Origin: Acidobacteriota bacterium
GTDB lineage: Bacteria; Acidobacteriota; Polarisedimenticolia; J045
DNA: 5,155 bases
Direction: 5' to 3'
Assembly: GCA_024276295.1 (NCBI GenBank)
Contig: JAJRXN010000328.1
Span: 1-5,155 of the forward strand
This document shows, piece by piece, positions 1 through 5,155 of the stretch. The stretch's first letter is position 1, and each line of letters opens with the position of its first letter. Under the pieces are notes generated by a model that searched no databases, was not told the origin of the DNA, and saw only the letters and a program-made list of their open reading frames with translations. Position numbers and translations under genes: made by a program.

Positions 1-1193
1 CGGACGCGGGCGGACATCGGAGAGAACGTCAGCACCCACAGCGGCGCGGCGGTGCCGGCCGCCAGCCGGGCCGGCCAGCCGGGAGCGAGCAGGAACTCCG
101 CGGTGTCCTCCTCCGCCGCCGCCGCGTCGAACGGTCCGACCGCCCCCTGCCCCGCCCAGACGACCAGCGCGCGGGGTTCGTCCGATGCGGCGAGATCCAT
201 CACCGCGCCCGGCTCGATCGCCAGCATCTCGCCGGAAAACCTCCCCGAGAACGTGCGGAAACGCCGGCCCCACGATCCGTGCGCGAGCAGCCGCGCCGGC
301 CGGAACGCGCTCCGGCGGAAGTCCGGCGCGGTGGACGCGCCCCAGTCGACGACCCGCGCGAGCAGTGCATCGACCGACGCGAGCCCGCGGAGCACGAACC
401 GCTCGAACGCCGCCTCGCGCTGGTCCGCTCCGAGCCGCCGGCCGAGCTGCCACGAGAGCAGGTTGTAGTCGTCCTGGGGAGTCTGGACCTCGACCGTCGG
501 CCACGGCCCCGGGGCATGCACGATCCCCGGGCGGATGTCCCAGCCGTCGAACGGCACCACCGGAAAAGCGTTGAGCAGCTCGAACGCGCGGTCGCTCGTG
601 CCGAACGCCTCGACCGCCTGCCGGAACTCCTCCGGCGTCACGTCGCAGCGGACGCCGAGCCGCGTGATCACGTCCCGCGGCGGCTCGAGGCCGCGAACGT
701 CGAGCGGCGGAAAGAAGTACGCCTCGTGCTTGCCGGGGCCGACCGGCTGCCCCTGCCGGATCGTTCCCCCGTGGACGTGGACCGGGATCGGCGGGACCTC
801 GGGCGTGTCCGAGAAGTCCGGCCGGACGGGCTCTCCCCCGATGTCGAGCAGCTTGATCAGCGGCCAGCGGTCGCGCGCACCACCGAACAGCCGGGGCACG
901 GCGGCGAGCGCTTCCGGCAGCGGCACGACCGTGTCCTCGACGAGCAGCCGCGTGACCCCCTCGCCGGGCCGCGGCCGGTTGTTCTTCGCCTCGGTCAGCG
1001 ACATCACCCACCACTCGACCGGCAGGTAGCCGCGCTCGTCGGCCGCCGGGCTGTCCCACGAGAGGTTGTCGGCCAGCACGCCTCGACCGCTGTAGGTGTC
1101 CCGGAACACGATCGCCGGCACTGCCCTCAGCAGGCCGCTCCCCCGCTCGAGGGCGGCGCGGACCCGGCGTTCGATGTCCGCCGGGCCGCTCAC
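1..1193 (-). CDS. Class I phosphomannose-isomerase-like double-cupin protein (3' end cut by the window edge)
   Basis: Open from GTG 1193 to base 1 (397 codons, no stop), so the C-terminus lies outside the window. The GTG overlaps the TGA of the upstream DUF89 gene (GTGA), and GGAG lies 9 nt upstream. Motifs follow the order of class I mannose-6-phosphate isomerases: an EWWVMSL segment (60-66, compare the family's E-W-x-x-S), WPLIKLLDI (110-118), VHVHGG with metal-ligand candidates His139 and His141, GPGKHEAYF (152-160) with Glu157, then GWDIRPGIVHAPG (217-229) with His226. Residues about 312-392 look like the second cupin lobe (PGAVMDL, an alternating strand pattern, LWVLTFSP). ManA-type enzymes are about 315-390 aa, so the true end is probably close. 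Known for the family: Zn-dependent aldose/ketose phosphate isomerisation. Inferred: it isomerises the sugar phosphate used by the HldE-like enzyme upstream. The substrate cannot be read from the sequence, and a non-isomerase cupin role is possible. Confidence 0.82.
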   Translation of the reverse strand, partial: MSGPADIERRVRAALERGSGLLRAVPAIVFRDTYSGRGVLADNLSWDSPAADERGYLPVEWWVMSLTEAKNNRPRPGEGVTRLLVEDTVVPLPEALAAVPRLFGGARDRWPLIKLLDIGGEPVRPDFSDTPEVPPIPVHVHGGTIRQGQPVGPGKHEAYFFPPLDVRGLEPPRDVITRLGVRCDVTPEEFRQAVEAFGTSDRAFELLNAFPVVPFDGWDIRPGIVHAPGPWPTVEVQTPQDDYNLLSWQLGRRLGADQREAAFERFVLRGLASVDALLARVVDWGASTAPDFRRSAFRPARLLAHGSWGRRFRTFSGRFSGEMLAIEPGAVMDLAASDEPRALVVWAGQGAVGPFDAAAAEEDTAEFLLAPGWPARLAAGTAAPLWVLTFSPMSARV

Positions 1194-2119
1194 CGCGCCC
1201 CGCTCCGCGGGGGGCCGGGGTAGGGCGGCTTGCCCCTCCCGTACCGTCCCGACCACAGGATCAGCGGCACGGCCGCAGGAATCGTGCCGATCACGGGGTC
1301 GTGGATCGCGAACTTGGTGAATGCCGCGTGGAACACCTTCGGCGTGTCGTGCTCGACGAAGAACTCGAGGTGCGCCTGTCCCTTGGCGACCACGACGTCC
1401 GCGCGCTCCCACGCCTCGAGGAACTCGTCGCTGACCTCGTCGAGCGGAACGCCGAAGGCGTTGGTTCCGGTGGACAGGACGTGCGCGCACTGCCCGAGCC
1501 CGAGCGCGCGCGCCTCGTCGGCCGTCACGTCGTTGATCATCGGCGACGCCTTGCAGGCGACGTGCAGCTCGATCCGCGGATGACGCGTCGCGATCTCCTC
1601 GAGCACGAGCCGGTCGCAGTGCAGCTCACCGTGGTTGTCGACCAGGTACAGCAGCCGCCGCGCCGCCCGCAGCCGGCGTTCGAGCCGCGGCAGGTCGTCG
1701 GCCCAGAGTTCCGCCCGGCCGACGTCGGCGAAGTCGCCCTCGTCGACCGGCAGCCGGGACGGATCGCTGGCGGCCACGCCGAAATCGAGGCGGTTGGCGA
1801 CGATCGCGGCCAGCAGCCGGTCCCGCAGCGACGGCAGATCCAGCCGCGTGACCAGCCGGCGTGCGAATTCGTCGGACCGCCGCTTGAGTTCACGATACGG
1901 ATCATCGACGCCGAGCGTGCGGTACAGCTCGCGGTACCACTCGGTATGGAGCCGGGTGATCTCCCCCGGCATCCAGCGGCCCCGCTCGAGCCGCACCTCC
2001 ATGTAGCGTCGCAGCTCCGCCTCGAGAATCCGCGCCTCGGCCTCGGGGACCCCGGCGAGCTGGATGAAGCGACCGATCAGCTCGACGTGGGTCCGCGGCT
2101 CGCGCTCCCAGGACTTCAT
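1190..2119 (-). CDS. DUF89/ARMT1-family metal-dependent phosphatase
   Basis: 309 aa, ATG at 2119, TGA at 1192-1190. The start overlaps the hldE-like stop (ATGA) and has GAGG 5 nt upstream. The N-terminal half is helical, and DPYRELKRRSDEFARRL (73-89) resembles the D-P-Y-x-x-x-K segment of short prokaryotic DUF89 proteins. The catalytic half carries the family metal site: LVDNHGE (159-165, Asp161/Asn162), PMINDVTADEA (193-203, Asn196/Asp197), GTNAFGVPL (218-226) and ADVVVAKGQAHLE (240-252). About 290-310 aa is normal for the short bacterial/archaeal form. Known for the family: Co/Ni/Mn-dependent phosphatases acting on sugar phosphates and damaged phosphometabolites. Inferred here: removal of phosphate from an intermediate or side product of the neighbouring sugar-activation steps. 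I see no N-terminal CxxC pair. The exact substrate is unknown. Confidence 0.88.
   Translation of the reverse strand: MKSWEREPRTHVELIGRFIQLAGVPEAEARILEAELRRYMEVRLERGRWMPGEITRLHTEWYRELYRTLGVDDPYRELKRRSDEFARRLVTRLDLPSLRDRLLAAIVANRLDFGVAASDPSRLPVDEGDFADVGRAELWADDLPRLERRLRAARRLLYLVDNHGELHCDRLVLEEIATRHPRIELHVACKASPMINDVTADEARALGLGQCAHVLSTGTNAFGVPLDEVSDEFLEAWERADVVVAKGQAHLEFFVEHDTPKVFHAAFTKFAIHDPVIGTIPAAVPLILWSGRYGRGKPPYPGPPRSGAR
1203..1206 (-). promoter_or_regulatory. Ribosome binding site for the PMI-like gene
   Basis: On the minus strand GGAG precedes GTG 1193 with a 9-nt spacer. It lies inside the last codons of the DUF89 gene. Together with the GTGA overlap it supports the GTG start over later in-frame ATG or GTG codons, because the reading frame already matches the PMI family close to this point. 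Confidence 0.55.
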
Positions 2120-3609
2120 TCCGGCCTCGTGCCGTCCGAGGCGTTCCGGATCGAACGGATCAGCTTCTCGGTCGTCATCCGCCCCGCATACGGACTGACG
2201 ACGACCCGGCCGCCGTACGACTCCACCAAGTCCTTGCCGACCACCTCGTCGGGCCGGTAGTTGCCGCCCTTGACGATCAGGTGCGGTCGGACATGCCGGA
2301 TCACGTTGATCGGCGTCAGCTCGTCGAACACGGTGACGAAGTCGACGAACTCGAGCGCCGCCAGGATGTCGACCCGTTCCCGCTCGTCGAGCACGGGCCG
2401 GCCTTCGCCCTTGTTCTCGCGGGTCGAGCGGTCGGAGTTGAGCGCCACGACGAGCAGGTCTCCGAGCTTCCGCGCCTGACGCAGCAGTTCGACGTGCCCC
2501 GAATGGAACAGATCGAAGAACCCGTTCGTGAAGACGATCTTCCGCGACTCGCGCAGGCCGTCGAGAATGCCGGCCAGGCTCCCGGGATCGTGGAGCTTGC
2601 CGCCGCCGGCCCCGCGGAAGCGCACCTGAACCGCGAGTTCCGGCCCGCTGATCGCCCGCGTGCCGGCGTGGGACACCGCCAGTGCCGCGGCGTGGACGCC
2701 CAGCTCCGACGCCTCGCGCAGCGTGCCTCCCGCAAGGCGTCCCAGCGCCGTGGCCGAGAGCAACGCGTCGCCGGCCCCGCAGGGGTCGACGACGCGTCCC
2801 GGAACCGCCTCGAGCGCGAACGCCCCGTCGGGTCCGGCGGCGACCACGCCATCGGCCCCGAGGGTCAGCGTGACGACGTCGTGGTCTCCCTGCTCCCGCA
2901 GCCGGGTGGCGAACGCCTGCGGCTCGTCCCCGGCCCGCAGGCCGAGGCGCTCCGCTTCGACCCGGTTGACGAACAGGTGCGCCACGCCGTGCAGGAGCTT
3001 CGGGTGCCTGCGCGAGGTGGCGAAGACCGGCGCACCACGATGGCGCGCGAGCGCCCGGAGATCGTCGAGCAGGGATCGGCCGACCAGGCCGTGGCGCTCG
3101 CCGGTCTCGTCGTAGTCGGCGACGACGAGCGCGCCCCGCTCCGGCAGCCAGGCGCCGACCGCGTCGCGCAGGGCGTCGCACGCCGCCCGGTCGGGCGGTG
3201 CGGTGTACTCGCGGTCGACCCTGATCTGGTGGTGTCCCGGTCCGGACCCGCCGTGCAGGACGACGCGGCTGAAGACGCCGGTACGACGGGCGGGATCGCA
3301 CACCAGCGCGGAGCAGTCGACGCCGAGACCCTCGGCCAGCCTGCGAATCGTGCGCGCCGCGTCGTCGTCACCGACGACTGCGGCCAGCAGTACGTCGGCT
3401 CCGAGCGCCCGCAGGTTCGCGGCGATGTTCCCCGCCGCCCCGAGCATGCGATCGACCCGCTGCTCGACGGCCCGCAGAACCGGCATCTCGGGCGAGACAC
3501 CGAGAGGACGGCAGTGGACGTACTCGTCGAGGTAGACGTCACCGACGACGGCGACGCGCCGGCTCCCGAACGCCTCGATCAGCTCGCGGGCGCGCTGCAT
3601 GTCGAGCAC
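2116..3609 (-). CDS. hldE: HldE-like bifunctional sugar kinase / nucleotidyltransferase
   Basis: 497 aa from GTG 3609, chosen because GGAGGTGGAG lies just upstream with 7 nt between GGAGG and GTG; ATG 3600 is the alternative. Residues about 18-330 are a PfkB/ribokinase domain: VVGDVYLDEY (21-30), GVSPEMPV (37-44, compare ISPEAPV in E. coli HldE), LGAAGNIAANL (56-66) and VDPCGAGDA (274-282) with catalytic-base candidate Asp281. Residues about 356-490 are an RfaE-type cytidylyltransferase domain: TNGFFDLFHSGH (361-372) with the HxGH nucleotide site, VALNSD (388-393), IVKGGNY (445-451) and RMTTEKLI (477-484). Order and length match HldE, which phosphorylates heptose 7-phosphate at C1 and later adenylylates heptose 1-phosphate in LPS-core synthesis. 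The kinase half departs from E. coli in its middle: DYDETG where DYAKG is usual, and ATSRRHP where IDPKG is usual. The sugar may therefore differ. First gene of the leftward operon. Confidence 0.9.
   Translation of the reverse strand: MLDMQRARELIEAFGSRRVAVVGDVYLDEYVHCRPLGVSPEMPVLRAVEQRVDRMLGAAGNIAANLRALGADVLLAAVVGDDDAARTIRRLAEGLGVDCSALVCDPARRTGVFSRVVLHGGSGPGHHQIRVDREYTAPPDRAACDALRDAVGAWLPERGALVVADYDETGERHGLVGRSLLDDLRALARHRGAPVFATSRRHPKLLHGVAHLFVNRVEAERLGLRAGDEPQAFATRLREQGDHDVVTLTLGADGVVAAGPDGAFALEAVPGRVVDPCGAGDALLSATALGRLAGGTLREASELGVHAAALAVSHAGTRAISGPELAVQVRFRGAGGGKLHDPGSLAGILDGLRESRKIVFTNGFFDLFHSGHVELLRQARKLGDLLVVALNSDRSTRENKGEGRPVLDERERVDILAALEFVDFVTVFDELTPINVIRHVRPHLIVKGGNYRPDEVVGKDLVESYGGRVVVSPYAGRMTTEKLIRSIRNASDGTRPE
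2125..2128 (-). promoter_or_regulatory. Ribosome binding site for the DUF89 gene
   Basis: GAGG on the minus strand, 5 nt before ATG 2119, inside the last codons of the hldE-like gene. It fixes this ATG as the start and, with the ATGA overlap, indicates translational coupling. Confidence 0.6.
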
Positions 3610-3612
3610 GGC

Positions 3613-3621
3613 TCCACCTCC
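3613..3621 (-). promoter_or_regulatory. Ribosome binding site deciding the hldE-like start
   Basis: The minus strand reads GGAGGTGGAG before GTG 3609. GGAGG is 7 nt from GTG but 16 nt from ATG 3600, which favours GTG. The second GGAG is 11 nt from the ATG, so the shorter start is not excluded. Confidence 0.6.
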
Positions 3622-3634
3622 GCGGGAAAACCGC

Positions 3635-3640
3635 AATATA
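3635..3640 (-). promoter_or_regulatory. Candidate -10 element of the leftward operon
   Basis: The minus strand reads TATATT in the only A+T-rich patch of the divergent gap, 25 bp before the GTG start. Transcription would begin near 3628. No TTGACA-like -35 is present: the position 17 bp upstream is inside a GC palindrome. The call rests on base composition and spacing only. Confidence 0.4.
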
Positions 3641-3656
3641 CCGCCTCCCCGCTCCG

Positions 3657-3670
3657 CCGCCCCGGGGCGG
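3657..3670. promoter_or_regulatory. 14-bp perfect palindrome between the divergent promoters (candidate operator)
   Basis: CCGCCCCGGGGCGG is perfectly self-complementary. It lies between the two outward -10 candidates so that both -35 positions (17-bp spacers) fall inside it. A shared operator or activator site is possible. All-GC palindromes are not rare at this base composition, so a chance match cannot be excluded. Confidence 0.3.
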
Positions 3671-3687
3671 GCCGCGCACCTCCGGGC

Positions 3688-3693
3688 TACACT
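3688..3693 (+). promoter_or_regulatory. Candidate -10 element of the sulfatase-like gene
   Basis: TACACT, preceded by GGGC, sits 42 bp before ATG 3736 and predicts a transcript start near 3700. It is a good match to the T-A-n-n-n-T form. No recognisable -35 is present; bases 3665-3670 (GGGCGG) occupy the -35 slot. Confidence 0.4.
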
Positions 3694-3699
3694 CCTTCG

Positions 3700-3716
3700 G
3701 GCGCCGACCGGGCGCC
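3700..3716 (+). promoter_or_regulatory. Small GC hairpin / 8-bp direct repeat in the 5' leader
   Basis: GGGCGCCG occurs twice (3699-3706 and 3710-3717). Its GGCGCC cores can pair as a 6-bp stem around a 5-nt loop (GACCG). If transcription starts near 3700, the stem would be at the very 5' end of the mRNA, about 9 nt before the GAGG ribosome site. A role in mRNA stability or initiation is possible but unproven. Confidence 0.25.
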
Positions 3717-3726
3717 GCCTGCATGC

Positions 3727-3730
3727 GAGG
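3727..3730 (+). promoter_or_regulatory. Ribosome binding site for the sulfatase-like gene
   Basis: GAGG is 5 nt before ATG 3736. An out-of-frame ATG lies upstream at 3723. This ribosome site and the signal peptide that directly follows ATG 3736 both select 3736 as the start. Confidence 0.6.
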
Positions 3731-3735
3731 ACACG

Positions 3736-5016
3736 ATGCGCCTGTCGACCGTGACGATGCTCGCCCTGGCCGCGGCCGCCCTGGCCGGTGCGGCCTGCCG
3801 TTCCGACCGCCCATCGGTGCTGCTCATTTCGATCGATTCGCTGCGTGCCGACGAGATCGGCAGGACGATCGCCGGAGAGCCGGTGACGCCGACACTCGAC
3901 GAGCTGGCCCGGGGCGCGGTGGTCTTCGAACAGGCGATGGCTCCGGCGCCGTGGACGACCCCGTCCATGATGTCGGTGATGACGGGCCTCGACCCGGCCG
4001 CCCACGGCGTCGAGGAGCACGACCGGGCCCTGGCCGGCTCGATCCGCACCCTCGCCCAGCACTTCCGCGCCGCCGGCTACCGCACCGGAGCGATCGTTCC
4101 CGCCGTGACCCTGCGGGCGGAGTACGGGTTCGAGCGCGGCTTCGAGCAGTACGAGTTCGAGAGCTTCGGCCACAACCGGATCTCGTCCCCGTCGCTGATC
4201 GGCAAGCTCCGGTACCGTCTCGAACAGTGGTCCGACGAGCCGTTCTTCCTCTGGGTCCACCTGTGGGATCCGCACTACAACTACATCCCGCAGCCGCCGT
4301 GGGACGCGATGTTCGTGCAGGGCGAGGAACCCGAGAACGACGACGTCCAGTGCCTCAAGTGGGTCCGCAATCCCGTCTCGCCGGAGCAGGCCTCGTTCCT
4401 CCGCGGGCGGTACGAAGCCGAATGCCGGTTCACCGACGACTGGATCGCTCGGCTGTTCGAGACGATCCGCAGGCTCGGGCTCGAGCGGCGGCTCGTCGTC
4501 GCCATCGTCGGTGATCACGGCGAGTCGTTCGTCGAACACGGGTTTCTCGGCCACACGAATCACGTGTTCGAACCGAACGTCCATGTCCCGCTGATGCTCT
4601 TCGCACCGGGCCGCCTGCAGCCTGCCCGGATCGCGCAGCCGGTGTCCACGGGCGGTCTCGGCCGGACCCTGCTCCAGCTCGCCGGTCTCGACGGCCGTGA
4701 CTTCGGTGTCCTTCCGGCGCTGCCGCTGGCGGAAGGCGCCGGGCACGACGACTCCCCATGGTCGGCCCCGTGTTCGCGCACGATCCGGAGAGCGTGCCAG
4801 GTCGCGCTGCGCGAAGGAGCGCTCAAGTACGTGCTCGACGCCCGCGCGTGTCGAGAATCGCTGTTCGACCTCGATGCCGATCCCGGCGAGCGGCGCGACG
4901 TCGCGGGCGAGCGCCCGGAGGACACGCTCCGGCTGCGGACGGCCCTCGCCGAACGCCACGAGGCGATCGCCGCGCTGGATCTGCCGCGCGCCTCGATGCC
5001 GCCCGAGGTCGTCTAA
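3736..5016 (+). CDS. Sulfatase/alkaline-phosphatase superfamily lipoprotein, interrupted by TAA near its C-terminus
   Basis: 426 aa to TAA 5014-5016. Residues 1-20 form a signal peptide: Arg2, a hydrophobic Leu/Ala stretch, then AGAAC with candidate lipidated Cys21. The -3 residue is Gly, so the lipobox is loose. The mature part is sulfatase-like: VLLISIDSLRAD (28-39, metal ligand Asp34), PWTTPSMMSVMTG (72-84) at the nucleophile position, HG (90-91), WVHLWDPHYNY (173-183), VGDHGESF (258-265, metal ligands Asp260/His261), GHTNHVFEPNVHVPL (272-286) and SLFDLDADPGE (375-385). The C-x-P-S-R site reads T-T-P-S-M, so there is no Cys or Ser for formylglycine. Thr74 is the candidate nucleophile, as in phosphotransferase or phosphodiesterase relatives. 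True sulfatase activity is therefore doubtful. The expected LRxLGYV ending appears in frame just after the TAA, so the gene is likely truncated, recoded or misread. The protein is probably anchored in the envelope, and its substrate is unknown. Confidence 0.85.
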   Translation: MRLSTVTMLALAAAALAGAACRSDRPSVLLISIDSLRADEIGRTIAGEPVTPTLDELARGAVVFEQAMAPAPWTTPSMMSVMTGLDPAAHGVEEHDRALAGSIRTLAQHFRAAGYRTGAIVPAVTLRAEYGFERGFEQYEFESFGHNRISSPSLIGKLRYRLEQWSDEPFFLWVHLWDPHYNYIPQPPWDAMFVQGEEPENDDVQCLKWVRNPVSPEQASFLRGRYEAECRFTDDWIARLFETIRRLGLERRLVVAIVGDHGESFVEHGFLGHTNHVFEPNVHVPLMLFAPGRLQPARIAQPVSTGGLGRTLLQLAGLDGRDFGVLPALPLAEGAGHDDSPWSAPCSRTIRRACQVALREGALKYVLDARACRESLFDLDADPGERRDVAGERPEDTLRLRTALAERHEAIAALDLPRASMPPEVV

Positions 5017-5155
5017 CAGGCGCAGGCCCAGCTCCGCACGCTCGGCTACGTCGCCGCCGGAGGCGGGGCCGACGCCGGGGGCGATCCGGCCCAGGTCTCC
5101 TGTGCCCGCGTCCGCCCGCACGGCCGGGATGCGTTCGGCGATCTGATCGTCGACG
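5017..5155 (+). other. In-frame continuation of the sulfatase-like gene beyond TAA, running off the window
   Basis: In the same frame as the upstream gene, the 46 codons after TAA have no further stop. They begin QAQAQLRTLGYVAAG, the L-R-x-L-G-Y-V motif that usually ends the catalytic part of this superfamily. About 40 of 45 third positions are G or C, matching the upstream gene. The rest (Gly/Ala-rich, then DPAQVSCARVRPHGRD and on to the edge) I do not recognise. The simplest reading is that this was one reading frame, with TAA replacing a sense codon such as GAA through a real nonsense mutation or a base error. Recoding is a remote third option. Confidence 0.6.

Noticed and set aside
279..1223. 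Plus-strand open frame of 314 residues over the PMI-like gene.
   Set aside because: It is antisense to a frame with clear isomerase/cupin motifs. Its product is Arg/Pro-rich with no recognisable domain.
2116..2119. Possible programmed frameshift or fusion between the hldE-like and DUF89 genes at the 4-bp overlap.
   Set aside because: The overlap is a standard ATGA coupling with its own GAGG site. No slippery heptamer was seen, and both proteins are full length on their own.
1301..2260. Plus-strand open frame of 319 residues over the DUF89 gene.
   Set aside because: It is a complementary-strand shadow of the DUF89 gene with no motifs. Codon bias favours the minus strand.
2120..3301. Upstream extension of the DUF89 frame across the hldE-like gene (703 residues in all).
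   Set aside because: It is an Arg/Gly/Ala-rich out-of-frame shadow of the hldE-like gene. DUF89 similarity starts at ATG 2119 with its own ribosome site.
2281..3735. Open plus-strand frame running from 2281 into the sulfatase-like gene, as if it had a 485-residue N-terminal extension.
   Set aside because: It is antisense to the hldE-like gene, Arg/Glu/Gln-rich and without family motifs. The signal peptide and ribosome site place the real start at 3736.
3610..5121. Open minus-strand frame upstream of and in frame with the hldE-like gene, suggesting a 1001-residue protein.
   Set aside because: It is antisense to the sulfatase-like gene and low-complexity. HldE homology begins right after GTG 3609, which has a strong ribosome site. 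It reflects scarcity of stops in GC-rich DNA.
5017..5155. Transcription terminator after the TAA of the sulfatase-like gene.
   Set aside because: No stem followed by a T-run was seen, and the stretch reads as coding sequence in the same frame.

Overview
The window is G+C-rich DNA (roughly 70% by eye) with strongly G/C-biased third codon positions. It is densely coding and has no RNA genes, CRISPR arrays or mobile elements that I can see. The gene set includes an HldE-like ADP-heptose-type enzyme and a secreted sulfatase-superfamily lipoprotein. This suggests a Gram-negative, LPS-making bacterium of a high-GC lineage such as Myxococcota, Acidobacteriota or another delta-like uncultured group. 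The taxon cannot be fixed from the sequence alone.

Layout: two transcription units diverge from a 126-bp gap (3610-3735). Leftward, on the minus strand, three genes are translationally coupled through 4-bp start/stop overlaps. They are an HldE-like sugar kinase/nucleotidyltransferase (3609-2116), a DUF89/ARMT1-type metal-dependent phosphatase (2119-1190), and a class I phosphomannose-isomerase-like double-cupin protein that starts at GTG 1193 and runs off the left edge. Rightward, on the plus strand, is a sulfatase/alkaline-phosphatase superfamily lipoprotein (3736-5016). Its frame carries a TAA just before the motif that normally closes this family, and it stays open past that TAA to the right edge.

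The leftward operon combines a sugar-phosphate kinase, a nucleotidyltransferase, a phosphatase and a sugar-phosphate isomerase. These are the four activities needed to turn a ketose phosphate into an NDP-activated sugar. In the ADP-heptose route the isomerase is GmhA (SIS fold) and the phosphatase is GmhB (HAD fold). Here the neighbours come from unrelated folds (PMI cupin and DUF89), so the operon may encode a non-orthologous or altered-substrate version of that route. This is an inference from gene content and order.

The divergent gap holds two -10-like hexamers pointing outwards. A perfect 14-bp G+C palindrome lies between them, exactly where both -35 elements would fall, and a small GC hairpin follows at the predicted 5' end of the rightward mRNA.
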